A stretch of 64,000 nt of DNA from Brachionus manjavacas (lineage: Eukaryota > Rotifera > Eurotatoria > Ploima > Brachionidae): contig JAHQIY010000002.1 of the NCBI GenBank assembly GCA_019054805.1, positions 4,464,001-4,528,000 on the forward strand, read 5' to 3'. The notes beneath the pieces were generated by a model, which did not search any database, was not told where the DNA came from, and saw only the letters and a program-made list of their open reading frames with translations. A program made the translations under genes and the position numbers. Each line of letters starts with the position of its first letter. The stretch's first letter is position 1. Positions 10,315 through 23,723 of this stretch are shown here, one piece after another.

Positions 10315-13180
10315 TTAAATTTTTTGATAGTCTTTTTCTTCACCATTTTTATTATCAAAATTTGATGTTTTTCCAATACTCACATATTCCACAACGATTT
10401 TAGGTAAAGATCCCCATTGATCAAAAGCTTTCAACCACTCGCTTTAAATAAATAAAAAAAATATTTTATTTTTAAAAATTAAAATTTAGATTTTTGAGTA
10501 TAATAAATATTTGAAATTCGAGTTTCGTTTTGATTTGATTTTTTTCATTTATTTTATCAAATTATTAACTGAAGATTATTTATTTAAATTTCAATCAAAT
10601 TATCCGTAAAATTAGACATTCGAACAATTTAATTGAAAAATGTTTTAGCTTTTAAAAAAAATGCTTTTTAGAAGCATTTTTTTCTGATTATCAAACATGT
10701 ATTAAATGTTTTATTTTCAAAATGGCTAAATAATAAAGAGAAATCCTTTTTCTCTGAAATTAAATAATTACAGATTTTAAAATTTTTTTGTACCTTTTTT
10801 TACAGATTCATTATGACAAAGTTTTTTTTACTTTTTTGAATATATGACATCTTTTACATTGTAAAGGAAAAATATGTTGATATCTCTAAAAAACATATAA
10901 AACTATCTGATTTGTCCGATTTTTGTCAGAATAGTAAGAATTAATTAAGAAGACCAACAAAGGTTTGTATTTATTTAAAAAGAGAATTAAAAAAAATTAA
11001 ATATTTTATTTAACAAAGTTTTATTTATTTATTTGTTTTAATGAAAATCTTAATGGCGATTTAAAAAAATTTAAAGAAGAACAATGAAAAACAAAGTTTA
11101 GGTTTTTTCTAAAAAAAAATAAAATAATTTAAAATTTTGATTTTTTTTTAATTTTCACTAATTAATATTCATTTTGTTTTTTTTTTTTTCTCTTCTTTTC
11201 TTTTATTTTTTATTTTTTTTCTCATTTAAGATAAAAAATTAATTAACAAATTACACCACTTTTTATTTTACAGATTGTAATGCACCACTTATTTTATTAA
11301 TATGAAAACGAAAATTTTTAATGAAGAATCAAGGATAATTAGACTTCTTAAACATAAATGACAAATCATTCACTTTTAGTATCTTTTTTGGAATACTAAG
11401 AACTTATCTTATCAAAAGTATCCCCTTTATAGTATTAACTGAATTAACTGTATTAACTGATTTTTTGTAAAGTTTATTTGAGATTTTTAATTCCAAAAGT
11501 ATTTGTGTTTAGCATTAGCAATTAAATTTAAAAAAGAAACTCAAATAAAAAATTCAAAATAAGTAATATAATTCAATTAAACTATTAATTTAAATTAAAT
11601 TAATAGAAATTGAAAATCGATTTTATCAATGAATTGAGAAAATGTTTTTTCAATTTTTTTTTATTTTCTAAATCTACATTGCATGTAAAGCATGTTACAT
11701 TAAAATTATTTGGAATTAAATCAAAGATTAAGCTTAATATCTAAAGATAAACTTTTTGAATTGAAATGATATTTTGAATTGATCATCAACTTCAAGATGC
11801 CATTTTTACCTATATTAAAATTGAATTTAAAGTAAATTTACGTTTAAAAAAGTAAAATTTTAAAATTCTAATTTTTGAATCGTTTCAAAAACAAAAATGA
11901 AAAAAATTGGATTTATTCAAACTTTTTGGCCTTTTTTGGCTATTTACAATATTTTATGTAATCTTAAGTTAAATTTGGTATAATCCATGTAGCAAATCAT
12001 CACTGTAAATAGATATTGAAAAACAATTTTTTTTTGGTGAATTCTTGTCTTTAACTTTGAGACTCAAATCTGTTTTAATTAATACCACAGCTGAAGTAAC
12101 TGATTCTTTTTCGAATTTTTTTAAAAGTCAGTTAACGATCAATAAATTTGTTAACTTAAAATAGATTAACTAGACTTTAAATAAATTAAAAGGGAAAAAG
12201 GTGCCAGGACTTGACCAAATTCATAATCTTATGCTTAAAAATTTACCCAGAAATTCTCCCTTTCGATATTAAAGAACTCTTTAATCGAAGCCTTCTTCAA
12301 ATTAGAATAGATACAGTATTCATTGTCCATCATCGAAAATCCTTCAAAAATATGAATATGACAAGCTGTCTTGGTAAGCTACTTAAACGCTTTATCTACA
12401 CTAAAATATAAATTTTACTAGAAAATAATTCTTTGTTCAGCTTTTAATTCAGCGACAATCAAAAAATGTCGGAATTATTCAATAAAAAGGAAAAAGTCAG
12501 CGCTTTATTTTTTTAAATTTTTAGAGTTTTTGAAAGGATTTGACATGATGACTCAGTTTGTAAACTAATTAAAATGAACTTGTCACACTATCTTATTCAC
12601 TGAACAGGATTATTCCTTGACTCTGGGATATTCATTATAGTAAATGTAAATGTTCATTTAAGCAACGAATACTTAATAACTACAGATGTTTGTTCTAATA
12701 TCTAATTTTACATCTAAAATTGTTATTTCTTATTTTGTTTAAGATTTGAAAAAATTGTTTGATTTAATGAATAATACAAATAACTTTTTATTACTTGAAT
12801 TTGTCTAATTTTTCGAAAAGTAATGTCAAACTTTTGTTTGGTCTTTGTCTAAGTGGAATTTCTATTAGCATCGCTTTCTTTATATCAGAATGAATCATGC
12901 ATGAACTTTTTGTTTGATTAAAAAATAGACTTATGTTGGGTAATCGACTCTTTTCAATCGAGTTAGATGAGCTTTCATTCAAAACGACACAATTAGTGGT
13001 TACTGTTTTAATTCTTATTTTCTTGTAAACACATTTCAAATCAATTGAACGTTTAACTTGACCGTCAATAAGCTTATACAAAATTCCGTCTGAGCATAAC
13101 TTGAAGGTAGCTTTTTTCCAATTGTCCATAAAGATACCTTTATGCAAATATATTAAAACATCCGACAAAATCACTGTCAT
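10315..13180 (-). CDS. PH-domain protein, two exons with a 2.35-kb intron
   Basis: Inferred exons are 13180-12795 and 10441-10315 on the minus strand. The donor GTAATA lies inside what looks like the ORF end, and the acceptor TTTAAAG precedes CGAGTGG. Phases agree (2 then 1), giving 170 residues. Exon 1 has the start of a pleckstrin-homology fold (MDNWKKATFKLCSDGILY, then RSIDLKCVYKKIRI). The spliced junction creates LLFEKLDKFNEWLKAF, the C-terminal amphipathic helix with its conserved Trp that closes a PH domain. Unspliced exon 1 would stop just before that helix, which supports the splice. Nearly the whole protein is one PH domain plus a short polar tail, so it is probably a phosphoinositide or membrane adaptor. 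The specific family is not recognised. The intron holds an antisense RT fragment (12,040-12,690). Confidence 0.68.
12040..12690 (+). mobile_element. Reverse-transcriptase fragment inside the PH-gene intron
   Basis: Plus-strand, multiply frameshifted RT remnant: VPGLDQIHNLMLKNLPRNS (about 12,200-12,260), then MTSCLGKLLKRFIYTKI (about 12,360-12,410), then degenerate pieces of the next RT blocks ending near HLSNEYLITT. It is the same family as the fragments at 28,690-30,070 and 40,290-41,250. It lies antisense within the intron of the PH-domain gene and is non-functional. Confidence 0.65.
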
Positions 13181-13264
13181 TTTTAAATAAAGAATTTGTT
13201 AAATTAATTTTGCTTTCTAAATATGAAAAATAAAAATTTAAATAAAAAAAATTATATTTAAAAA

Positions 13265-16200
13265 ATGGATAAATTTGGAGAAGTTTATTTAGATTTTAGC
13301 CAAAATGATATCAATATCGATGATCTCAACCTAAACACCTTATGGGTTGAATTGGATAAGGGTTTACAAGGGATTATTTTTTGCGCTTGATTTTTGATCT
13401 TTTTTTTCCAAGGTCTTTTATCGGACAACATTGGTCAACAGTCTGAATCCATTGTCAAACTAACCGAATTATTTGATCGATATCCCTTACCAGTTTTTGT
13501 AAATAGTGGCTTTACTCGTTTGGCAAAAGTTTTTCAGAACGGGTAAATATATCGTCTTAATTCTGTCACAAGGTCTATTTTAATATTTTGTTTTTCAGAA
13601 ACAACTTTCTTAAACTACAAATTATTAGAGTAATCGAAAAAAACCAAAAACACTTGACAAAAATAATTAATATAGAAGAAATTTTGAAATTAATCTTTTA
13701 CAATATTCACAGTAATGATGCAATTTGTAGAGCGCTAACGCTAAGAGCCTTGGGCGAAATATCTCCCATTATAAGCGAAAAACACAATGTTCAGCATAGT
13801 ATTCGACTAGCGCTTGAGTCTAATGACGAAACTGAAGCCAAAGAGGCTTTTTATGCCGCAAATAAATTTTGTGCTCTTTCAAAGTAGTTTCTTCTAAAGC
13901 CCTAAGAAAATTTTTTTAAATTTTTTAATTAGATATTTTGCAGCATCTCTAATTGACAGTATTTCAGCTATGATAGAAGCTATCCATACACCATTAAGCC
14001 GAAAAATGAGGCTTGTATCCCTTCTTATTCATATGCATCATGACACAGTTTTGTCTTCAAAGGCCTCGGCTTTATGCAAATCAATATATGACTCGTTTGC
14101 AAGAGAAGACACATGCAAAATAATCCTAAACACTCTCACTCAAATCGCATGCAAAAGTCTAACCAACATACCTGAAACGGTAATAGTTTTTTTTTTAAAT
14201 TTAATTGCTCAAGAAAAAATAATAGTGAACTTATCTTTTGAGTAGAATTTTGATTATTTGATTTAGAAAAATAATGATTTTTTGATTTTAGTTGACATTT
14301 TATTTAAAATTACTATCGGAAGAACCACGTCAAAAAATTCAAATTTCAATTCTGAAAAACCTTTATATCCTGGCAAATAGAGTAGCTCATCTTTGGACCA
14401 ACGACAATATATCAAGTTTGATAGAGTACATTTCAAAGCGGATAGGATATAGCAATCTAGTTCTAAAGTCGTCGGAAATATTGACCCAATTGGCCAAAAA
14501 TTCTAGTATATTCTTCCTCGACTTATTTAAAAAAGAAAATGAGGAAAAAGAAGAATTCAAAAATCTAAACAAATTGATTCAATCTTTGATCTTTGATGAA
14601 AAACAAGACATAGCATTCAATTTTTGCATCCTCTCGACCAATTTATTGCTTTATGCCAATAGATATGGCCACAAAACAGAGCAGTATGAGGACTTTTTTG
14701 AACAGACAAAAAATGGTTTATATTCAATTATAATCGAAATTGATGAAGCAATTCAGAATTTGGACTCCATGGAATCAGACTTCGAGTCCAATCTTGCATA
14801 TTTTACAAAAATACTTCCCAGTGCTCTTAAATGTTCGATCGATTTGGTGGGAATGAATGACGAAAGCTACTACAAAGAATTATTTGAGTTTGTAATCTGT
14901 CTTATTAATTCATTTAGTAAGTTAAACTTCTTTTAAAATATTTTATCTTAACTATCAGTATATTTCAAGTCTAATAAGCCAAAAAATATCTAAATAAATT
15001 AAGAGTAAAAGATTTGTACAAAAAAAATAAGCAATTCCTAATAATTAAAATATAGAAAAAATTCTAGAAAAAAATTCACAATTGAATTTAATTTAATCTA
15101 TTTTCTTTTTAAATAAAATGTATATAGAAAATTTACAAAATAGTGCTTGAAATTAGCTCATCATCAAGCAGAAACATATTATTAAAATAACACTGTTAAT
15201 TGAATTTACAAATTAAATAGCAATAAAAAAATTTACAAATTAAATGCATTTTTAAAGGATGCAATACATTTGGTTAAATCACGAGCTAAATTATTTAATC
15301 ATTTTCGGTTAAAATCATGTCATATTTCATGACTAAATAAGAAATATTAACAAGCCAATAATTAATTCATAAAACTAATAAATATCTCTGATAAAAATCA
15401 TATGTTCCGCTTATATGTGATTTAAAACAAATAACAAAAATTTTTTTATTCAAAAAAAGTTAAAATTATTAGATTTATGTATCAAATTAAGCTTAAGTTT
15501 CAGTTAAAATTTGTATCTTAGGGTTTTGCAGAATATTGTGATGTAAAAAAATTTCATGTCATAATATTTACCAAATAAATTAATAAAACAGTGCCTGTAA
15601 CTAAATTTTACATCCGTGAGGGAATTTTGTTGAATTTCTATATTATTTAAAAAATATTTTTAATTATGAGCTTAATTTCGATAAGAAAAAAGAGGTAATT
15701 TAAATTTTTTTCATTAGAAAATTTGATTTTAATAATTTCTTAAAAATGAAAAATAATTGACAATGATAAAGTTTTTATTTAGTTTATTTGAATCTTCTTG
15801 TTCATTAACTTTACAAAAGCTATTATTTTCCATGATTTGAATAAATTTTTTTCTGAAAAATTCGATGTAGTTCTTTTTTAATTTTGTTTTAAATTTTACT
15901 AATTTTTTCTAGAAATTTTAACTATAAATAGCTCTTTAAATGAAATATTTAATAAAAGATAAAATTTGAAAACACTTTAAGTTTTTTTTTGTTTCTTTTA
16001 CAGAATTATTAAACCCTTTTCACTGAATTATAGAAATCTAAGTTTAATAATTAAAAAAATTAAATCAAAAAAATAACATTATAAAAATATTTAGTTAATT
16101 GAATGAACATGACTTAGATCAATCAAGAAATGAACTCAGCAACAAGAAAATCTAAGAAAAAATTTAATTAAATAATTCTTAAATTTTTGTACGTCCATGT

Positions 16201-19200
16201 TGTTAAAAGTGCTCCCAAACTTTACTTTAGGATATTCAAAGCGCAAATTAATTGCATTGAATATTTGCAATTATTTTAGAATTGAAATTTAAAAGCTTTA
16301 AAAATTAAAAAAACTGTGTAAAAATGCAATGCAATTAAATTGCGCATTCGAAATTTTTGACCAAAAAGAGCTAATTGAAAATTGGACAAAAATTTAACTT
16401 TGCTGGATAAAGAAGACATTTACTTAAATAACTTTATTTACAATTTTTTTAAATTTTTTTAATTAAATCTTTAATTCATTTTAAAATATTTTATCTTTAT
16501 TAATTTTTTTAAATAAATAATTTCTTTAAATTCAATCAAGAATTTTAGATTATTTTAATTAACTAAAAGCTTAATATAAACACCGAAAAAAATCTATAAT
16601 GTACAATCAAGAGGGTTTGAACGAAGGCTTAGCCCATTCGAACGGTCTCTTGAGTAACTCAAAATATTTTTTTTAATAAAATTACGATTCATATAGGCTG
16701 TTTGTCATTTTATCTTATCAAGGTGATTTAAAAAATTACCAAATAAAATTCAAGGGTCTTTTTTAACAAACTTTTGTCCGTCTCTTTTCTTTTTATTCTA
16801 AGTATCGCATCTTTCTTTATTTAAATTTTTGCTAATAATTGTTATAAAGTTAATAAAAAGCTAGACTCCTACAGAAAAAATTGACGAGTTTCTTTCCAAT
16901 TAATATTGATACTCTATCAAAATAAATAAATTTCAGCATATTTTAAATTTGGCCAAAAAATATTGAACGTCTTTTTCTTAGTATTTCAACTATATAAATT
17001 TTTATTTTTTAAAATATTTAGTTAACAAGAGCTGTAGTAGATATAATATTTTACTCTCACAATTAATTATAAAAAATTTATCTTAATAAGGAAATAAAAT
17101 ACCGGTGTTATCAAAAGTCTTTTTTTAAGTTCCTTAAAATTCACTTATTTCAGTTTATTTCTCTAGATTCTCAAATTAAAAAATGAAAATGTTCGATTAT
17201 TAAAACTAAATAAAAATAAAATTCGATTAGAATAAAAGAATCAAATAGTTCTCCAGCTATCTAACTCTTGATTTTGTCTTTAGTCTTGGGAGAAATAATC
17301 AACTTGAGATACTTTTTTTAATTCAATTAGCGCTTAAATTACTGAATGAAAAATCTACAATCAAAAGTTTTAAAAAATGCATAAGAGCTCTTGAAAGCAA
17401 AATGATTTAAAAATTCTGTTTATGCCATAAGCAAAATTAATTTAGTCTTTATTTTTAAACTATTTAATTAAGACAAACATACAATTAGTTATTACATTGA
17501 AACACTATTAGTATTATGCAGTTATCAAGACACGAACGGAACACTGAACCCGTATTCAAAAGAAACAGGAACAGAAAAAATTGATGAACAGCTAGATAAT
17601 GGAATAAATTTAAACGACATTATTTATGAAAAATTGAGCCTGATAAAAGATTTTTTTGAAAAATTGGTAGAGCAAAATTTAGATACTTGTCTTCAAGTAA
17701 GCTGCCTATTAAAAAAATTAGCAATCTAAAAAAAAATTCTTCAAAGCTTAAAACATTGAATTTAATCTTCGAGCTCCAAGTTCGATATTTCTATTCAGTT
17801 GATTCAGAAATCGTCTACATTCGAAATTTAGTAAAAAATTTTGCCAAACGGCACCAAAAGGACTTATGGTCAGTGTACAAATTGAGCAGAATGTGTGTCC
17901 GGTACACACATTATGACCTGAGTGAGAAAATTTACGATGATTTATCTTTGCTTATGACCGGTGCCATCCATAACATGTCCACCAATGATCTTAGCTACAA
18001 AAGCTGGTTTGAGTTCATGTCACTTATATGCAAAGCCGAATCAGCACTGGTAAAAACTGAATTTGAAAACTTTTCCCAATTGATGACCAAACTAAACCAA
18101 TCTTTCAACGACTACACCCGTGCCCAAACACTTTTTAAATCCCTCTGTTCTAGATGCCTGACTCATTCCAACTCTTTGTCTGTGCTTGAAAATTCAAACA
18201 CCTGCTTTCAAATTCGATTTTGTGAACTTAGATGTGAACAAATTAAGCTATTCATTCATTTGAGTATGAGTTTGCTGACTTACCGGACCGTTCCGACTCC
18301 TGTCTTTCAGCTAAAATCGTCTGAAAACTTGGCCAGATATGGTCGAATAGCGCAACAAATGAAGTTTGGTGTAGTCGAACTGCAAAAATTAAACCAAAAA
18401 TTCAAAGATTTTATATCCGAATGCTTTGATGCCGATGAACACACGATCAACATATTAAATATGTAAGTGACAGATTGTATAAATATTGAAAATAAAGAAA
18501 TTATATATATTAGGTAAATATCTTAGTATGGCAATTTAAGGTTTCTGTGCCTAGATCAATTATTATTATTGCCTTTAATTGAAACTTCAGTCACAAATAA
18601 ATAAAAATCGATTCTAATAATAAAAATCCGGTTTTAATATAGCTAAAATTATTTATATAACTAATTAAAATTATGTCTTATGACATTTTTTAGTTAATCT
18701 AAATAAAAATTCTTTAATTTAATGAAACATTGAAAATTGAAAATATTGGCTCATTATTTAACACTAGTTAAAAATTAATGTTCAGCTCTTTATTAGAATT
18801 AATTTCTTCAAACAATTTAAATTTATTAAAACAAGAAAATAAGATTTAAAAAAAAATTTTATCCTCAATTTGGTGAAACAGATCCAAAAATTTTAAATAC
18901 TCAATTCGAATTTTTATATGTCCAAAAGGTTTAATATTTTATTATTTATTTATTTATTTGTATTCTGTGCTCCGAGCTAATGCTCCTTCAGATTAAAAAA
19001 ATTTATAATCAAAATACAATTAAATAAAAATAAAAAGAAAGAATAAAATAGAATTTAAAAAGGAAAATGTTATGAAATTATTAAATAATAGAAAGAATGA
19101 AATAAGAAAATATAAGAATTAAAGGTTTTTTTTCATTTTTTATTTGTTTAAGTAGAAATTTCTCTAATTAAGATCTAATCATATTATCTAATCGTGTTTT

Positions 19201-20666
19201 TGTTTGAAATTATAATCGTGAATTTTTAAGTGTTCTTATCATAAAAAATACACCAAAGTTTTTTTAATGAACACTTTTATTTAATTGATAGATTATCTTA
19301 GCAAATTGTGAAATAACAAACATTTCCTTTCCTAATCAGTTCTTTGATTCATGAAATTTCATCCTCATCTCGACGCTTTTCAAATCTTAACTAGGTGTTT
19401 TCCTGTAAGAGATTAAGATGATCAAAATTTTTCATTTTTAATTTATTGAAAAAATAATTTGGGCGGATACCCAGGGAATTTCCTATCGAAAAAAGCCTTC
19501 TTATAAATTCTATGGAAAAATTGCGTTTAATTTTTTGAAATATTCAAAAGTCTAAAATTAACTTAGAAAAAAACTAAATCGAAACTTGTTAAAAATTACC
19601 ATATATAAAAAAAGCTTTCTTTTTAGATGTAAAAAACAAAATGAGTGCTTAATTTACTGCATTAATTTTCTGATAACGCCAAAGTCTAAATCGTAAGCTT
19701 TAGAGAACAAAACTTTGAATTTTTTTAATTTTTAATTAAAGAAAGCTTTTGGATGATTTTTATACGAATTTTTTCAATTCAGATGTAACTAGAAATGACG
19801 TATTTCCTCGGAAGGGTCCAAAGTACGTACAATACGCGGTCGAATTAAAGCTAATGGAAAGTTTCTTATTAAATCTTATTGAAAAAATACCAAATTTATG
19901 CACAAATGAATCTGAATCGCGAACAGAAGTAATTTTTTTTATTCATAACCTAAATTTATTTTCGATTAGTTAAATTTTAGAATTTTTCTTAGCACATTAG
20001 GCAGTTTCAAGAAATATTTGTTGATTTTATTCAATTTCCAATTCCGTTACCAAGAGCCTTTTTTACGTCACTACAAAAAACTTCTATTAAGCTAATTGTA
20101 ACACCAAATAACAAAAAAACTAATTCTATATTAACAATTAGAAATGATCAAACTTTGGTAGTAAAAATTGATGGAATTATCAATCAGCATTTTAAAACCA
20201 AAAATCCGATTAGAACTGCCAAAAAAGTTCAAATTTGTCTCACTACTGAATTAGACAGTAAAAGTATTCCAGATAACAAAGTAAATTTTTAAGCTTATTT
20301 AATTCAAGAAAAATTTATTTAATTTTTAAGTTCGGTAACATAAAATTTCTAGATGTTAAAACAATGCTTGAAGTCCCAAAGAACGATTATTTCACTTCAA
20401 ATATCCTCGTTAGTTTTCCATATTTTGGCAATTACATAATTCAGGTAGATCTTTATATTTTGGACAACAGTGATATGATATGGAGGTATACTACTACTGA
20501 GAAACATCAGATTTTGGTCAAAGTGGAAGAAGATTTAAATAGGCAAAAATTGTTTGCTGCAATGGCAGCTGCTGCAGTGGCTTCTGGTTCAAATCAAATA
20601 CCTATTCAATCTAACCGCAATGTAATTGAGAGCGAATCTATAGAAAAAATGGACATTCAGATATAA
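13265..20666 (+). CDS. INTS7: Integrator complex subunit 7
   Basis: Scaffold HEAT-repeat subunit of the nuclear Integrator complex, which cleaves snRNA 3' ends and attenuates RNA polymerase II. Inferred exons: 13265-13361, 13413-13542, 13599-13883, 13933-14179, 14292-14916, 17530-17696, 17747-18462, 19742-19928, 20005-20280, 20331-20666. They total 3,066 nt, 1,021 residues (human about 960). Landmarks shared with animal INTS7 are ELDKG near residue 30, NNFLKL, IHSND followed by RALTLRALG, HSIRLALES, and HMHHD. At the C-terminus are IPLPRAFFTSLQKTSIKL and NDYFTSNILVSFPYFGNY. Most introns are 49-112 bp, but intron 5 is 2,613 bp and intron 7 is 1,279 bp. Intron 7 carries a retrotransposon tail repeat. 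The acceptor of exon 6 (AAG at 17,527-17,529) is the least certain border. AATAAA lies at 20723-20728. A gene desert follows. Confidence 0.9.
14917..17529 (+). other. INTS7 intron 5, unusually long, no coding content seen
   Basis: 2.6 kb of AT-rich DNA between GTAAGT at 14917 and the exon 6 acceptor. I see no transposon domain or RNA gene. The one clear structure is an imperfect hairpin at about 16,608-16,654, with arms beginning TCAAGAGGGTTTGAA and ending TTCGAACGGTCTCTTGA. Confidence 0.5.
18938..19130 (-). repeat. Retrotransposon 3'-tail repeat, copy 2 (in INTS7 intron 7)
   Basis: TTTATTTATTTATTTG, then CTCCGAGCTAATGCTCCTTC, then A-rich DNA (AAAAAATTTATAATCAAAATA). It aligns with the copies near 2,030, 36,185 and 43,580 in the same orientation. 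The hairpin arms are partly eroded. Orientation is antisense to INTS7. Confidence 0.6.
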
Positions 20667-21700
20667 AAATAACAATTTTTTTAAATTTTCAAAATTAAGA
20701 CCTATAAAACCTAATTAAAAAAAATAAATCGAATTAAAATTTTTAAAGATTCTCTATCTAAACATTTAAATGAAATTTAAAAATATTACCTTTATTATTA
20801 TAAAAGAAAGTGGTATTGATTTTTTAGGAGAGAAAATAATTTCAAACGTGTTAAAAATTTAAAACCCGAAAGATTAATTGCGTTCGCTCTTTTAATTAAT
20901 ACCATCCGGATTAGCGAAGTTTTCCTAATGCTAAGAAAGTAAACGTCAAACTTATTTTAGAAAAAAAAAACTATTAAGAAAAGATTTAAAGTCAATCCAA
21001 ATTTTGTTCAGACATATCATTTATTTATTTATTTAGATTAAAAATCTCATTAAATAAGAATTAAACTTAAAACAAAAATTTTAAGCGCATTTTGAAAAAG
21101 ACCATTTTTTTTAATTAGTAATCAGTTTTTCTTTGGAATTTTGTGAATTTTAAAAAAATCATAAAATTTAGTAGACGTATTGAAGATGTGTTTAAAATTT
21201 TGTATCTTAATAATAAAATTCAAAGCGTAAATTAGGATACAATTAAAATTTTATTTTTTGTTTTTTTTTATTTTCTGATCAATTATAGATTTTACTTTTT
21301 TTACCAATTTATTGACGATTATCAGATACATTTTTTTTTAAATTAGCTGCTTTTCAAAAGAAATTTGCTTAATTAACAAATTAATAATAAAAAAATAAAT
21401 TTAAAGAATCAATTTTTGTCTCATGAATTGTGAATCAGGACTTTGAAACTGAGAAAGACACACTCCCATCTAATTATTCTAGACATATTCAATCTTCAGT
21501 TCAATAAAAAATGTCAAACTATGATCAAACTGATATATTTGAGTAACCACAAGCCAAAAGAACGCCTAAGACACACTAATATAATATTTTATTTAAATCT
21601 TTTCTGCGCAATTTTTTAAATCTTTTCTGCGCAATTTCGGCTACCATAGATTTCCTCCTTGTAGGTTATTTCCGCAAGCTTGCTTTCTGTAGCTTATTAC

Positions 21701-21739
<39 letters not shown>

Positions 21740-22755
21740 TATTATTATTATTACTATTATTATTATTATTAATATTATTATTATTATAAGTGTGATTTTG
21801 GAAAATTGTGAGAGGAAATTTTTTTGGAACCAAAAAAAGGTTTAATTGAAAAACAAGATTAAACTTTAAGTAAAATATAATAAACGAAAGACTTTTAATT
21901 AATTCAATAAAAGAATCTGCAAATTCTTTAGAGGCTAATTCCTTGAACTACCTTTTTTTTACACTCGATTCTAGAACTTAAAATAGCAGATCTTCAAAAT
22001 ATGCGAATGGGTGTCATCAAAATCATCAGATTTTTATTACCAAAACTGTCATCAATGTTGAAGCAACTTGAAGTTCATGATCAAAATTTAATAAATCTGA
22101 ATTTCAATAAAATTCAAATTATATTAAATTACGAATAATTTTTGAAAAACAAGAATCCAAGACTTCTTTTGGGAACAATCTTATTATATTTAATTCTGAT
22201 CAAATTAAAAAAGATGTCCTTGTAACTTTTCCTATTTATTTTTATTCCTTTAAAAGATTTTTTCCATTCTTATAATCCATCGAGGGTTAAATTAAAATAT
22301 GATTTTTAAATATAAATTCAAAAAAATAAAGCTTAAGTAAACATTTATAAATGCTTTTGAATATTTTTAATTTCAAGTTTTTGGTCAAAAGAAATTTTTG
22401 GAAACATAATAAAAAAATTTGCTTGATTTATGAAATTGTTAGAATAAAATTTATTAGACTTCTTAATTTAGTGGAAACTTGTTAAATTTCAAGCAAGAAA
22501 CCAGAAAAAAAATGTTTTTTTTTTGTTTTAAATTAGATTATTTTGTTTGATAAACATTAAATTTCTGTTAAAAATAAACTGTTTGATTAAAAAAATTGAA
22601 AAAAATTGAAAAATATTTAAAGCAAGTTTTTAATAAGTATTTATTAAAATTTGTAAAAAAAATAAGCTCAACTTAAATGAAAGCTAAAATTTACATTAAA
22701 AAATTGTTTATTTTTTATATTGAAAATTGACAAAAAGTGCTTTTGCTGAGTTAAT
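20667..22755. other. Intergenic region with a LINE tail and (TTA)n microsatellite
   Basis: AT-rich spacer between INTS7 and the tau-like gene. Only the retroelement tail at 21,590-21,786 is recognisable; otherwise I see nothing supportable. Confidence 0.5.
21590..21786 (+). repeat. Solo LINE 3' tail with imperfect (TTA)n run and a 24-bp tandem duplication
   Basis: The segment TTTAAATCTTTTCTGCGCAA is present twice in tandem (about 21,595-21,640). It is followed by moderately GC-rich sequence and CTGTAGCTTATTACTTTTATT leading into about 90 bp of TTA/ATT repeats. The motif before the microsatellite resembles CTGTAGCTTTTTATTATAAT at the end of the LINE at 6,240-10,003, so this is probably a 5'-truncated copy of a related element. 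Confidence 0.55.
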
Positions 22756-23338
22756 TTATTCTTCAAAATAATAAATGAAGCCAGAGTCAACTTTCGGTTG
22801 AGCTTGCCATTGAAGACTCTCACTTGGATATTTTTTGCCGCCGCCTTAATTAAATTAAATTTAAACAAGAAATTTGAAATTTTTTATCTTTTAATTTACC
22901 CAGCGGTTGGTGTCTGAAATTTCCCCAAGTATCCACAGCCGGTTGAGCTTTCCAATCCAGTCTTACTTTTTCAATAGTTTTCTGTGATACGGGAGTTTGA
23001 TAACTTAGATTTCGATTATCAACTTTTGGTCCGACATTCTGAGGCCTGAACACTTGACCAGATTGAATTTTGACTCTAGACGGCGGTGGTTCCTTCCACC
23101 ACAGCTCTCTCTTGGCTATGCGCGTTCCTTCACCAAAGCGAGTCGGCGACTGAGAATTGGTGGTTTGCCGCGGTGTTAGGTTCTGGTTTCTGTTGTTCAG
23201 GTCATTTCTCTGAGTGCCTCTCCCATTCACTCTAGGGGTCTGATTTACATTTTGCTGGTTGAGATTTTTTTGATTAGACGGACTTATCGGCTGAATATTT
23301 TCGACCGATATGTTTGTGGATTTTTTGCCTTGACTCAT
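22756..23338 (-). CDS. Tau/MAP-like microtubule-binding protein, two exons
   Basis: Exons 23338-22900 and 22844-22756 on the minus strand, 55-bp intron, phase 1, 175 residues. The N-terminal 70 residues are Asn/Gln/Ser/Thr-rich and disordered. The basic, Pro-rich C-terminal half contains imperfect repeats: LSYQTP (from about residue 110), VRLDWKAQPAVDTWGNFRHQ PLGGGKK, and LQWQAQPKVDSGF. The GN..H.P.GGGKK element, completed only after splicing, resembles the core of tau/MAP2/MAP4 tubulin-binding repeats (GS.DN..H.PGGG.K), and KVDSG may be a further truncated repeat. Likely role is microtubule binding and stabilisation. It is far shorter than vertebrate tau. Alternatives are another intrinsically disordered cytoskeletal protein. 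The intron/exon structure is firm; the family call is moderate. Confidence 0.65.
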
Positions 23339-23723
23339 TGCCGAGCTGATTTAGTTCTACACCAAATGGTGTCTCTCCTTATCAAATACTAAGCTCTCAG
23401 TTTTTTAAAAAACTTCTAATAAAATCTAAAAAGGTAAATCTTAAACGCTATTTTTATGTCTTCTAGGTAGAATGAGTCCTACGATACGGTTTGTTTCCTT
23501 TGATTTAAAAAAAATCAGAAATAAAACAAGTCAGGTTTTATAGCGAAATGACTGCTTCTTATAAATTCGTGTCTTCAAAAAGCATAGGGATTTGAAAATT
23601 TTAATTAATCAGAAAAAAATGATGAGGAACAAAATGCAAGCAAAAAAAATCACTTTTTTCGATTAATTAAGAATTTTTTAAAACGTTAACTAATTAAAAT
23701 CATTGATCGAGAGACAGCGAGCA

